A stretch of DNA of 29,843 bases, taken from Gammaproteobacteria bacterium. GTDB taxonomy: Bacteria > Pseudomonadota > Gammaproteobacteria > Natronospirales > REEB76. The notes below the pieces were generated by a model, which saw only the letters and a program-made list of their open reading frames with translations, searched no databases and was not told the DNA's origin. The stretch lies in the NCBI GenBank assembly GCA_028871235.1, contig JAGWNO010000004.1, positions 1 to 29,843 on the forward strand. The letters are read 5' to 3'. The position numbers and the translations under genes are program-made. Below, piece by piece: positions 15,593 through 22,910 of the stretch; position 1 is the first letter of the stretch, and every line of letters starts with the position of its first letter.

Positions 15593-17476
15593 CTTCTCCA
15601 GATACGTATAACCTTTCAAACCCTCTTCGAGCTCCTTTAAATACTGGGCGCGCTGGTAGGGATCCAGCGTGGTGGCGGCATCGATCTTGCTGTGGTAGCG
15701 CGCCACCAGCTCGCTGGGTTCGAAGTGCACGTAGCGCAACACCACCTCGGCGGTATCGCCCTGCTCGGGTTTCACCAGCCGGTAGCCGTTCTCCGCGTCC
15801 AGTTCCACGTTCACCGAATCGGTGTCGCCGAACAGGTTGTGCATGTCGCCGAGGATCTCCTGATAGGCGCCCACCATGAAGAATCCCAGGTAATACGGCT
15901 CGCCGTTGCGCATGGGGTGCACCGGCATGGTGGCTTCCAGCTCCTCCTCGTCCACATACTGCTCGATGCGGCCGTCTGAATCGCAGGTGAGATCCTGCAG
16001 CACCGCGCGGCGGGTGAGCGGCTCGTTGAGGCGGTGCACCGGCATGATGGGGAACACCTGGTCGATGGCCCACACGTCGGGCACCGACTGGAATACCGAC
16101 ATGTTGCAGAAGAACTTGTCGGCGAGTTTCTCGTCGATCTCGAAGATGGCCTCACTGTGGGCGCGGGTGGTGGGTTTCAGCCCGTCGCGGACCTTGCGGC
16201 AGATGGCCTGGTAGATCTGCTCGGCGCGGGCACGCTGTTCCAGCGTCAGCACGCCGTGGACGTACATGGCCTGGGCTTCACCGTTCCAGTAGAGCGCGTC
16301 CTGGTAAACCTCCAGCAGTGAACGGCCATCGACGTTCTCGTGGTCTTCCCACAGGTCGGTGAGGATCTGCGGATCCTCGGGGTCCGGCGGCGCCAGCGAT
16401 TTGTCGGGGATGGATTCCAGGTCCACCACTTCCGTGACCAGCACCGCGTGGTGAGCGGTGATGGCGCGGCCGGACTCGGTGATGATGCTCGGATGCGGCA
16501 GTTCGTAATCGGCGCACACCTCCCACAGGGAGCGCACGATGGTGTTGGCGTACTGCTCGACGCTGTAGTTCATGGAGCAGGAGCTGCGCGAGCGGGTGCC
16601 TTCGTAGTCCACGCCGAGGCCGCCGCCCACATCCATGACGCGCACATTGACGCCGAGCTCGGCCAGCTCCGCGAAGCAGCGGCCCGCCTCCAGCATGCCG
16701 CGCTGCACGTCGCGGATGTTGGCGATCTGCGAGCCCAGGTGGAAGTGCAGCAGCTGCAGGCAATTGAGCATGCCCGCGCCGCGCAGCCGCTCCACCGCCT
16801 CGAGGATCTGCACCGCCGACAGGCCGAACTTGGATTTCTCGCCGCCGGTGTGCTCCCACTTGCCGCGGCCGGTGCTGGTGAGTCGCACGCGCACCCCGAG
16901 GGTGGGTTTAACCCCCATCTCCGCCGCTTCCTTGAGCAGCAGGTCCAGCTCGTTGATCTTCTCCACCACGATAAACACCCGGTGACCCAGCTGCTGGCCG
17001 ATGAGGGCGAGCCGCAGGTACTCCCGGTCCTTGTAGCCGTTGCAGACGATGGTGGCGCCGGCCGGGGCCAGGGCCAGCACCGCCATGAGTTCCGGTTTGC
17101 TGCCCGCCTCGAGACCCACGCGGCCCTCGCCGTGCTTGAGGATGTCCTCCACCACCGCCCGCTGCTGGTTTACCTTGATGGGATAGACGGCGGTGTAGCC
17201 GGCCTTGTACTCGTGGTACTGCATGGCGCTCGCGAAAGCGCCGCACAACCGATCCACGCGGTCGCGCAGGATGTCGCCGAAACGGAACAGCACCGGCAGG
17301 TTGAGGCCGGATTTGCTCACGCCAGTGGCGAGGCGGTGCAGGTCCACGCAGCCGTCCTCGCGGCGGCGGGTGGGGAATACCACCACGTGGCCGTCGTCGT
17401 TGATATCGAAGTAGCCGTCGCCCCAGCGGAGCACGTTGAAGATCTCGCGGGCGTCCTGGACGGGCTGACTGCTCAT
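15590..17476 (-). CDS. speA: biosynthetic arginine decarboxylase
   Basis: A 628-residue PLP enzyme converting arginine to agmatine and CO2, the first step of the agmatine route to putrescine. The N-terminal barrel carries the PLP lysine Lys101 in YTAVYPIKVNQQRAVVE; the glycine-rich phosphate site is VMDVGGGLGVDYEGTRS, and WAIDQVFPIMPVHRLNEPLTRRAVLQDLTCDSDG is typical of the C-terminal part. It ends GLKGYTYLEK, close to where SpeA normally ends. ATG 17476 is preferred to an ATG at 17539 because MSSQPVQDAREIFN matches the family N-terminus and GGAG lies upstream. It is divergent from speE, 122 bases away. No agmatinase or agmatine deiminase gene is in the window. Confidence 0.97.
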   Translation of the reverse strand: MSSQPVQDAREIFNVLRWGDGYFDINDDGHVVVFPTRRREDGCVDLHRLATGVSKSGLNLPVLFRFGDILRDRVDRLCGAFASAMQYHEYKAGYTAVYPIKVNQQRAVVEDILKHGEGRVGLEAGSKPELMAVLALAPAGATIVCNGYKDREYLRLALIGQQLGHRVFIVVEKINELDLLLKEAAEMGVKPTLGVRVRLTSTGRGKWEHTGGEKSKFGLSAVQILEAVERLRGAGMLNCLQLLHFHLGSQIANIRDVQRGMLEAGRCFAELAELGVNVRVMDVGGGLGVDYEGTRSRSSCSMNYSVEQYANTIVRSLWEVCADYELPHPSIITESGRAITAHHAVLVTEVVDLESIPDKSLAPPDPEDPQILTDLWEDHENVDGRSLLEVYQDALYWNGEAQAMYVHGVLTLEQRARAEQIYQAICRKVRDGLKPTTRAHSEAIFEIDEKLADKFFCNMSVFQSVPDVWAIDQVFPIMPVHRLNEPLTRRAVLQDLTCDSDGRIEQYVDEEELEATMPVHPMRNGEPYYLGFFMVGAYQEILGDMHNLFGDTDSVNVELDAENGYRLVKPEQGDTAEVVLRYVHFEPSELVARYHSKIDAATTLDPYQRAQYLKELEEGLKGYTYLEK

Positions 17477-17565
17477 GCTGATGCGACTCCGCGCGGCGGG
17501 GGAAAGAAAACGGCGCAAGCGTACGGCAAGCGCCGGCAAGATAAAAGAGGTTTTTTGACGCGCGT

Positions 17566-17571
17566 TATAAT
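17566..17571 (+). promoter_or_regulatory. candidate -10 box of speE
   Basis: A perfect TATAAT sits 28 bases upstream of the speE ATG in the speA/speE divergent gap. No good -35 lies 17 bases before it; a TTGACG at 17555-17560 is too close to be its partner. An activator or an extended contact may be needed. Confidence 0.35.
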
Positions 17572-17598
17572 CGTTGTTCGCTTCCCAGGGACACCGCC

Positions 17599-18453
17599 AT
17601 GCAGCTCGACGCCAGCTGGTTCACCGAGATCGCACCCGGGGAAGGCATCGCCATGTCGCTCAAGGGTGCGCGCCGGCTGCACGCCGAGCGCACGCCTTAT
17701 CAGCAGATAGAGATCTACGAGACCGAGACCTTCGGCAGGCTCATGGCCATCGACGGCTGCGTGATGCTCACCGACCGGGACAACTTCGTGTACCACGAGA
17801 TGCTGGCCCATCCGGCGTTGTTCACCCATCCGGCGCCGCGGGACGTGCTCATCATCGGCGGCGGTGACTGTGGCACCCTCAGGGAGGTGCTGAAACATGC
17901 GGATATCGGCACGCTGATCCAGGCGGAGATTGATGAGCGGGTGACGCGTCTGGCGGAGCAGTACTTCCCGGAGCTCTGCCAGGCCAACCATGATCCGCGT
18001 GCGCGCTTCTATTTCGGCGACGGCATCCAGTGGGTGAAGGAGGCGGCTACGGCGAGCCTGGATGTGATCCTCATCGACAGCACCGATCCGGCGGGGCCGG
18101 CGGCCGGGTTGTTCGCTGCGGCGTTCTATAAGGAGTGCCGGCGGGTGCTGCGGCCCGGCGGGCTCATCGCCCAACAGAGCGAGTCACCGCTGCTTTATGC
18201 ACACATCATCAAGAATATGCACGCCGAGTTCCGGCAGGCGGGGTTCGCGGAGGTGCGCACGCTCACTTTCCCGCAGGCCACCTATCCATCCGGCTGGTGG
18301 TCAGCGACCCTCGCCGGCGAGCACGGGAAGCTTGCGGATTTCCGCAGGGGTGACGCGGAGCACAAGGCATTCCCGACGCTGTATTACGACGCCGCCATGC
18401 ATGCGGCGGCCTTTGCATTACCGCCGTTCCTGCGGGAAACCCTCGCCCGTTAG
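17599..18453 (+). CDS. speE: polyamine aminopropyltransferase (spermidine synthase)
   Basis: A 284-residue aminopropyltransferase that makes spermidine from putrescine and decarboxylated S-adenosylmethionine. Signatures include YQQIEIYETETFGRLMAIDG, the tetramer/putrescine region FVYHEMLAHPALFTHP, the dcSAM site VLIIGGGDCGTLREVLKH (Asp90), FGDGIQWV, and the catalytic LIDSTDPAGP with Asp160 and Asp163. The C-terminal TYPSGWWSAT is also typical. The ATG at 17599 has AGGGA upstream. It faces away from speA, so the polyamine genes share one control region. No speD (source of dcSAM) is visible here. The 3' end overlaps the convergent DUF4124 gene by four bases. Confidence 0.96.
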   Translation: MQLDASWFTEIAPGEGIAMSLKGARRLHAERTPYQQIEIYETETFGRLMAIDGCVMLTDRDNFVYHEMLAHPALFTHPAPRDVLIIGGGDCGTLREVLKHADIGTLIQAEIDERVTRLAEQYFPELCQANHDPRARFYFGDGIQWVKEAATASLDVILIDSTDPAGPAAGLFAAAFYKECRRVLRPGGLIAQQSESPLLYAHIIKNMHAEFRQAGFAEVRTLTFPQATYPSGWWSATLAGEHGKLADFRRGDAEHKAFPTLYYDAAMHAAAFALPPFLRETLAR

Positions 18454-18914
18454 CCGCCGCCGCAGACTTTGTTGACCTGCTCCTGCGCCTGCTGGCGGAA
18501 TTTGATCAGGTCCTCGCCGGTGTAATACTGGGGCGGGCCGTTCTTGGGGTTGGTGATGACCCGGTGGGCGTCCATGTATTCCTGCAATTGCTTGCGCGCC
18601 GCCGCGCACCGCTGTTGCTGCTGGGCTTGCTGCTCTGCCTGCTGCTGGGCATTTTCGGCCGCCTGCTGCTGCGCCTGATCCTGGGCGTTGACGCTCTTCT
18701 CCAGCTCCCGGGTCTGCTGCACTGCAGTGGGGTCCGGCAGCGGCGGCTGGATGTCCACCACCTGCGGGTTGGCGGCGCTGCCGGCCGGCGGCGTCTGCGA
18801 ATAATGCACCTGGCCGTCCTTGTCCACCCAGCGGTACACCTGATCCGCCTGGGCGGTGACCAGCAGCAGTGCGGCAGCGGAGCACAGCGCGGCACACAGG
18901 GATTTCATGTTCAT
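18450..18914 (-). CDS. DUF4124-domain exported protein 1
   Basis: A 154-residue protein with a signal peptide (MNMKSLCAALCSAAALLLVTAQA) followed by a DUF4124 domain, recognised by QVYRWVDKDGQVHYSQTPP. The middle (about residues 75-100) is a Gln/Ala-rich low-complexity stretch likely to be coiled coil, and the C-terminal part holds KQLQEYMDAHRVITNPKNGPPQYYTGEDL, then two late cysteines with one at CGGG. DUF4124 proteins are periplasmic, common in Gammaproteobacteria and functionally unknown. The ATG at 18914 overlaps the stop of the next upstream DUF4124 gene as ATGA, so the two are coupled. Confidence 0.88.
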   Translation of the reverse strand: MNMKSLCAALCSAAALLLVTAQADQVYRWVDKDGQVHYSQTPPAGSAANPQVVDIQPPLPDPTAVQQTRELEKSVNAQDQAQQQAAENAQQQAEQQAQQQQRCAAARKQLQEYMDAHRVITNPKNGPPQYYTGEDLIKFRQQAQEQVNKVCGGG

Positions 18915-19333
18915 GGCTGCGGCTCCTGCGGCGGACAGCTCCGGGTCACGGCGTTCCTGGCATCCGCGGTGGCCCGCTGTTGTTCCTCCTTGGAGAGCTT
19001 CTGCTGCTGGCCGTCGGGACCCCGGGTATAGAGATATTCCGCCTGCAGGTACCGGCCCAGAGTCTCGCGGGCGGATTTGCAGGCGGGTGGATCGGCGGGC
19101 GTGCCCTGGGTCAGCGCCTGGTCGGCCGAAGCGGCGGTCGCGCTGCTGGCGGCCGAAGGCAGCGGACGGTCGGCGGTGTTGATGATGGCGAGCGGCTGTG
19201 CGTTCTGCACCTGGGGGACGCTGCCGTAATGGGCGTTGCCGTCCTTGTCGATCCATTTGTAGACAGTGGAATCGGCCAGTGCCGCGCCCGCCAGCAGCGC
19301 GGTCAGCAGCAGCCATGCGATGCGGGTGCCCAT
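18911..19333 (-). CDS. DUF4124-domain exported protein 2
   Basis: A 140-residue protein paralogous in design to its neighbour: a signal peptide (MGTRIAWLLLTALLAGAALA), then STVYKWIDKDGNAHYGSVPQ of the DUF4124 domain, a Ser/Ala-rich linker, and a helical C-terminal part (CKSARETLGRYLQAEYLYTRGPDGQQQKLSKEEQQ in two halves) with paired cysteines near CKSAR and RSCPP that may form a disulfide. The ATG at 19333 has an excellent AGGAGG. It begins 14 bases after the glnK stop on the same strand, so glnK and the two DUF4124 genes probably form one transcript. Function unknown. Confidence 0.88.
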   Translation of the reverse strand: MGTRIAWLLLTALLAGAALADSTVYKWIDKDGNAHYGSVPQVQNAQPLAIINTADRPLPSAASSATAASADQALTQGTPADPPACKSARETLGRYLQAEYLYTRGPDGQQQKLSKEEQQRATADARNAVTRSCPPQEPQP

Positions 19334-19347
19334 GTGCTCATCCTCCT

Positions 19348-19686
19348 TCACAGCGCTTCCGCGTCGGTCTCGCCGGTGCGGATGCGGATTGCCTGTTCCA
19401 GGTTGCAGACAAAAATCTTGCCGTCGCCGATCTTGCCGGTCTTGGCGGCGGTGCTGATGGCCTCGATCACCCGCTCCAGCAGATCGTCCGGTACCGCCAG
19501 TTCGATCTTTACCTTGGGCAGGAAATCCACCACATACTCGGCGCCGCGGTAGAGCTCGGTGTGGCCCTTCTGGCGGCCGAAACCCTTGACCTCGGTGACA
19601 GTGATACCCTGCACTCCGAGGTCCGACAGGGCTTCGCGCACATCGTCCAGCTTGAAGGGTTTGATGACAGCCGACACCATTTTCAT
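19348..19686 (-). CDS. glnK: PII nitrogen-signalling protein, GlnK/GlnB
   Basis: A 112-residue trimeric PII protein that binds ATP/ADP and 2-oxoglutarate and reports nitrogen and carbon status to partners. The T-loop TEVKGFGRQKGHTELYRGAEYVVDFLPK is intact in two overlapping stretches, with the uridylylation site Tyr51. The B-loop TGKIGDGKIFV and the C-terminal IRIRTGETDAEAL are perfect. The N-terminus (MKMVSAVIKPFKLDDVREAL) and the location facing ubiK-comM favour GlnK over GlnB, but the two cannot be fully separated by eye. No amtB gene follows; two DUF4124 genes do. I see no sigma-54 -24/-12 element upstream. Confidence 0.93.
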   Translation of the reverse strand: MKMVSAVIKPFKLDDVREALSDLGVQGITVTEVKGFGRQKGHTELYRGAEYVVDFLPKVKIELAVPDDLLERVIEAISTAAKTGKIGDGKIFVCNLEQAIRIRTGETDAEAL

Positions 19687-19774
19687 GCAGTGCGATCCTC
19701 GGGCGGGGGGATTTCAGGCCAGTGTGTATAAAGTCTAGCACCGGCCCCCGGCGGTTGGGACCGACCCGGCCCGC

Positions 19775-19795
19775 ATATATACTGATGGTATATAT
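19775..19795. promoter_or_regulatory. AT-rich inverted repeat between glnK and ubiK
   Basis: Perfect 8-bp arms ATATATAC (19775-19782) and GTATATAT (19788-19795) with a 5-base centre, 22 bases before the ubiK start. It stands out in a very GC-rich gap. It may contain the ubiK -10 box and could be an operator for either divergent gene. Confidence 0.4.
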
Positions 19796-19816
19796 AGCGG
19801 CTCCATGAGGACGGCG

Positions 19817-20089
19817 ATGGCACTGGACCCGAAAATACTCGATGAGCTGGCGAAGAAGCTTGCCGACAGCGTGCCGGCCGGATTCCGGGAGCTGCGGGCC
19901 GGGGCGGAGAAGAATTTCCGCGCGGTGCTGCAGAGCGTGCTCGGCAAACTCGATCTGGTCACGCGTGAGGAATTTGACGTGCAGGCGAGCGTGCTGGCCC
20001 GGGCGCGCGAACGGCTGGAGGAACTGTCCGCACGCCTCGGGGAACTGGAGTCCGCGCTCAACAGCCGCGGCACTCAGGGCAAGCCATAG
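19817..20089 (+). CDS. ubiK: ubiquinone biosynthesis accessory factor UbiK (YqiC/BMFP)
   Basis: A 90-residue, mostly helical protein. The pattern MALDPKILDELAKKLADSVP, then LGKLDLVTREEFDVQASVLARARERLEELSARLGELE matches UbiK, whose C-terminal half is a trimeric coiled coil. UbiK helps the aerobic ubiquinone synthesis complex, perhaps by linking it to lipids. The ATG at 19817 is used because GAGG lies six bases before it and because it aligns with the MIDPKK start of E. coli UbiK; an ATG at 19805 is the alternative. It is 51 bases ahead of comM on the same strand, a frequent pairing. Confidence 0.9.
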   Translation: MALDPKILDELAKKLADSVPAGFRELRAGAEKNFRAVLQSVLGKLDLVTREEFDVQASVLARARERLEELSARLGELESALNSRGTQGKP

Positions 20090-20140
20090 CCGCGGGGCGC
20101 CGCCGCCAACCATACCCCCACCAGGGAAGGATCGGGGAAC

Positions 20141-21652
20141 ATGCTAGCCAGGATCTTCAGCCGTGCCCAGACCGGCATCGACGCACCGGAGGTCAGCGTC
20201 GAGGCGCATCTGTCCAACGGCCTGCCCGCTTTCGCCATCGTCGGGCTGCCGGAAGCGGCGGTGCGCGAGAGCCGCGACCGGGTGCGCAGCGCCCTCATCA
20301 ACTCGCGCTTCGATTTCCCCGCCCGCAGGATCACCGTCAATCTGGCGCCCGCGGACTTGCCCAAGGAGGGCGGGCGCTTCGATCTGCCCGTTGCCCTGGG
20401 CATCCTCGCGGCTTCGGGGCAGGTGCCGCTGGAGTCCTGCCGCGACCTGGAATTCCTAGGCGAACTGTCGCTTTCCGGCGAACTCAGGCCGGTACACGGG
20501 GCATTGCCGGCGGCCCTCAAGGCCCGTGCCGCCGGCCGCACGCTGCTGCTGCCCGGTGACAACGCCGACGAGGCCGCGCTGGTGTCCGGCATCCGCATCC
20601 TCGGCGCGCGCCATCTGCTGGATGTGTGTGCGCATCTGAGCGGTGCGCAGCGGCTGATGCCGCATGTGTCCGCGCTCAGCGGCAGCGCGCCGCAGTACGA
20701 GGATCTCGCCGATGTACGCGGCCAGCACTCGGCCAAACGCGCCCTGGAGATTGCCGCCGCCGGCGGCCATTCGCTGCTGTTCATCGGCCCGCCCGGCACC
20801 GGCAAGAGCATGCTGGCGAGCCGCCTGCCGGGCATCCTGCCGCCCATGACGGAAGCGGAAGCGCTGGAGGCGGCGGCGGTGGCCTCCATCAGCGAGCCGG
20901 GCTTCAACGCCTGCCACTGGCGGCAGCGGAATTTCCGCGCCCCGCACCACACCGCCTCAGGCATCGCCCTGGTGGGCGGCGGTTCTTATCCGCGTCCCGG
21001 CGAGATCTCCCTGGCGCACCACGGCATCCTGTTTCTGGACGAACTGCCAGAATTCGACCGGCGCGTGCTGGAGGTGCTGCGGGAACCGCTGGAGTCCGGC
21101 AGCATCGTGGTGTCGCGTGCAGCGCGGCAGGCGGAATTCCCGGCGCGCTTCCAGTTGATCGCCGCCATGAATCCCTGTCCCTGCGGTTACCTGGGCGATG
21201 CGTCCGGCCGCTGTCATTGCACCCTGGAGCAGGTGCGCCGTTACCGGGCACGGCTTTCCGGCCCGCTGCTGGACCGCATCGACCTGCACGTGCACGTGCC
21301 GCGGCTGCCGCAGGATGCGCTGCGTCCCGACACGCCCGCCGACGGTGAATCGAGCGCTGTCATCGCCGCGCGCGTCGCCGCCGCACGACAGCTGCAGCAG
21401 CTGCGCTGCGGCAAACCCAATGCACGGCTCTCCACCCGCGAGGTCAACCGCCATTGCCGGCCGCCGCCGGCCGGCCAGCAGTTGCTGGAGCGCGCCATGC
21501 AGCAGTTGGGGCTGTCGGCGCGCGCCTACCACCGTATCCTCAAGGTGGCGCGCAGCATCGCGGATCTGGCAGGCAGCGACGCGCTCCTGAACGCGCATGT
21601 GGCGGAGGCCATCGGTTACCGCGTGCTCGACCGGCACAAGGCTTCCGCCTGA
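20141..21652 (+). CDS. comM: ComM/YifB family ATPase (Mg-chelatase-like)
   Basis: A 503-residue AAA+ ATPase. The N-terminal domain has HLSNGLPAFAIVGLPEAAVRESRDRVRSAL and NLAPADLPKEGGRFDLP (about residues 23-83), then Walker A GPPGTGKS at 216-223, Walker B ILFLDELPEF around 296-305 with Asp300-Glu301, and the C-terminal Mg_chelatase_C part with AYHRILKVARSIADL. A cysteine cluster (MNPCPCGYLGD, CHC) is typical. ComM is a hexameric helicase that promotes branch migration when donor DNA is integrated during natural transformation. Its presence is widespread and does not by itself prove competence. Length is full. Confidence 0.97.
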   Translation: MLARIFSRAQTGIDAPEVSVEAHLSNGLPAFAIVGLPEAAVRESRDRVRSALINSRFDFPARRITVNLAPADLPKEGGRFDLPVALGILAASGQVPLESCRDLEFLGELSLSGELRPVHGALPAALKARAAGRTLLLPGDNADEAALVSGIRILGARHLLDVCAHLSGAQRLMPHVSALSGSAPQYEDLADVRGQHSAKRALEIAAAGGHSLLFIGPPGTGKSMLASRLPGILPPMTEAEALEAAAVASISEPGFNACHWRQRNFRAPHHTASGIALVGGGSYPRPGEISLAHHGILFLDELPEFDRRVLEVLREPLESGSIVVSRAARQAEFPARFQLIAAMNPCPCGYLGDASGRCHCTLEQVRRYRARLSGPLLDRIDLHVHVPRLPQDALRPDTPADGESSAVIAARVAAARQLQQLRCGKPNARLSTREVNRHCRPPPAGQQLLERAMQQLGLSARAYHRILKVARSIADLAGSDALLNAHVAEAIGYRVLDRHKASA

Positions 21653-21828
21653 AGCCAGCTCAAACCCTCCGCGCCGGTGACGTATCCGAGAGGGCCTTGA
21701 ATAAACCAGCCGCCGCCGCGCATCTGGTAATGGATTCTTTCCAAATATTTTTGCCGGCGGGAGCGGGTGAAAAACCGCGGACGTATTCAGGTCAAGCAGC
21801 GCGCCGCGACGCTGTCAGCACATGTTCC

Positions 21829-21857
21829 CGGAGAAACCGGCATACCGGGCATCTCCG
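21829..21857. other. hairpin in the comM-cytochrome gap
   Basis: Arms CGGAGA (21829-21834) and TCTCCG (21852-21857) enclose an inner CCGG/CCGG stem. It lies in the 280-base gap between the convergent comM and cytochrome genes and could end either transcript, but there is no T tract directly after it. The rest of the gap has two short AAATATTT palindromes and nothing else I can name. Confidence 0.35.
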
Positions 21858-21932
21858 TGTCTTAAAAACCCCATAACAAGAATTGCAAATATTTATTTCG
21901 TCCCGGCACCGCGTGATTGCGACGATGCAGCT

Positions 21933-22442
21933 TTACTTGCTCTGGCCCACCATGTATTCCAGCGCCTTGATGACCTCCGCGTCGCTGAGCGCGGCATTGC
22001 CGCCGTGGGCAGGCATCTGCTTGAAACCATGCAACGCGTGATCTTCCAGCACCTTCAGGCCCTTGGCGATGCGCGGCGCCCAGGCTGCCTTGTCGCCGAT
22101 CCTGGGAGCGCCGAGCACGCCGCTGGCGTGACAGGCGGAACAGGTGCCTTCCCAGATCTGCTTGCCGCTTTGGACCGCGCCACCGGCTGCGGCCTTCGGT
22201 GGCGTCGACGCCATCTGCGTCTCCGCCTGTCCGGCGATCTGCACGTCGCCGACGGGTGCCAGGCGCTGGTCGATGAGTTTCTCCTGTACCGCCCCGCCCC
22301 TGTTGTAGGCGCCCGGGTCGGCATCGGCGATGGCGGTGGCGATCCAGTAAACGCTGATCGCCATGGCGGCGAGAATGCCGATCACCAGCAGGAAGGTGTC
22401 GTAAAAATGCTGGTCGTGGTGTTTGCCGTGTTCCACGCTCAT
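21933..22442 (-). CDS. membrane-anchored monoheme cytochrome c (cytochrome c5-like)
   Basis: A 169-residue protein. One membrane helix occurs at about residues 16-37 (FLLVIGILAAMAISVYWIATA), preceded by a His-rich cytoplasmic start. A linker rich in Ala, Gln and Pro precedes a class I cytochrome c domain with the heme motif CSACH (Cys101, Cys104, His105) and probable axial Met143 in FKQMPAHGG. The ACHASGVLGAPRIGDKAAW and LSDAEVIKALEYM segments are typical of cytochrome c5. It probably carries electrons in the periplasm. ATG 22442 is used, although GTG 22436 has a better placed AGGGGA. A TATAAT on the minus strand at 22505-22500 may be its -10 box. Confidence 0.93.
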   Translation of the reverse strand: MSVEHGKHHDQHFYDTFLLVIGILAAMAISVYWIATAIADADPGAYNRGGAVQEKLIDQRLAPVGDVQIAGQAETQMASTPPKAAAGGAVQSGKQIWEGTCSACHASGVLGAPRIGDKAAWAPRIAKGLKVLEDHALHGFKQMPAHGGNAALSDAEVIKALEYMVGQSK

Positions 22443-22542
22443 CCCCTGTTCACGGGTTACCGAAAGTCCGGGCGGCCGGACTGTGTCCGGAGGGCGCGAA
22501 TTATATAGCTTGCGGCAGGGCTGGGGGAATCACGCCCGCTCA

Positions 22543-22572
22543 TTGGACGCTTGCGGGGCTTCGCGGTATCCT
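22543..22572 (+). promoter_or_regulatory. candidate promoter for tRNA-Arg
   Basis: TTGGAC (22543-22548) and TATCCT (22567-22572) are 18 bases apart and are followed by a GC-rich discriminator, as in stringently controlled tRNA promoters. The start would be near 22580, leaving a leader of about 217 bases before the tRNA. It lies outside the duplicated unit. Confidence 0.45.
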
Positions 22573-22603
22573 TCCCGCCCCCAAAAATGCGCCCGCAACC
22601 TGG

Positions 22604-22679
22604 CCGGGCTGGCGCGACTACCATGGATGGTTGCTGCCGCCGATGGTTGGAAACGAGATTGCGCCCGTAGCTCAGCTGG
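22604..22679 (+). repeat. 76-bp direct repeat, copy 1
   Basis: This copy matches 22740-22815 at 75 of 76 positions (C at 22615 against G at 22751), with an offset of 136 bases. It carries 57 bases of tRNA upstream sequence plus the first 19 bases of the tRNA gene. Similarity ends abruptly on both sides. Confidence 0.95.
22661..22679 (+). pseudogene. truncated 5' fragment of tRNA-Arg
   Basis: The 19 bases GCGCCCGTAGCTCAGCTGG equal positions 1-19 of the intact tRNA-Arg at 22797. The copy stops in the D-loop after the conserved GG, so it lacks the anticodon arm, T arm and 3' acceptor strand and cannot be a tRNA. Confidence 0.9.
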
Positions 22680-22697
22680 GCAAGCCGGGGATTTCAG

Positions 22698-22743
22698 ACG
22701 AAGCACGGCTTCGTTCCGGCGAGCGCCCGGACAGGAAGTCCGG
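22698..22743. other. two hairpins between the direct repeats
   Basis: ACGAAGC/GCTTCGT (22698-22704, 22708-22714, 3-base loop) and CCGGAC/GTCCGG (22727-22732, 22738-22743, 5-base loop) follow the truncated tRNA fragment. Both are perfect. Neither is followed by a T tract. Confidence 0.6.
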
Positions 22744-22815
22744 GCTGGCGGGACTACCATGGATGGTTGCTGCCGCCGATGGTTGGAAACGAGATTGCGC
22801 CCGTAGCTCAGCTGG
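22740..22815 (+). repeat. 76-bp direct repeat, copy 2
   Basis: Second copy of the repeat at 22604-22679. Here the last 19 bases continue into the complete tRNA-Arg gene. Confidence 0.95.
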
Positions 22816-22873
22816 ATAGAGTGCTGGCCTCCGAAGCCAGAGGTCGTGGGTTCGAATCCCGCCGGGCGCGCCA
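22797..22873 (+). tRNA. tRNA-Arg (anticodon CCG)
   Basis: A complete 77-base cloverleaf including an encoded CCA. The acceptor stem is GCGCCCG with CGGGCGC and discriminator G. The D stem is GCTC/GAGT with one G-T pair, the anticodon stem CTGGC/GCCAG encloses CTCCGAA with anticodon CCG, the variable loop has five bases, and the T arm is GTGGG-TTCGAAT-CCCGC. It reads CGG arginine codons, which are frequent in this GC-rich genome. Confidence 0.98.
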
Positions 22874-22878
22874 AAATG

Positions 22879-22903
22879 AAAACCCCGCCGTGTGCGGGGT
22901 TTT
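22879..22903 (+). terminator. intrinsic terminator after tRNA-Arg
   Basis: AAAACCCCGC (22879-22888), loop CGTGT, GCGGGGTTTT (22894-22903): a perfect stem with its own T tract, six bases after the CCA end. Confidence 0.88.
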
Positions 22904-22910
22904 AAATTTG

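Larger units (their letters stand above)
22443..22796. other. 354-base gap upstream of the tRNA gene
   Basis: No protein gene is convincing here. From left to right it holds a probable -10 for the cytochrome gene (minus strand, 22500-22505), a candidate stable-RNA promoter (22543-22572), the first copy of a 76-bp direct repeat ending in a tRNA fragment, two hairpins, and the second repeat copy leading into the intact tRNA. Confidence 0.7.

Noticed and set aside
17555..17571. TTGACG plus TATAAT as a standard sigma-70 promoter for speE.
   Set aside because: The two elements are only five bases apart, far short of the usual 16-18.
19687..19816. Sigma-54 promoter for glnK.
   Set aside because: No TGGCAC-N5-TTGCA-like sequence is present on the minus strand.
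22604..22815. Possible CRISPR repeat or integration attachment site.
   Set aside because: There are only two copies, they include the 5' rather than the 3' end of the tRNA, and no integrase or cas gene is present.
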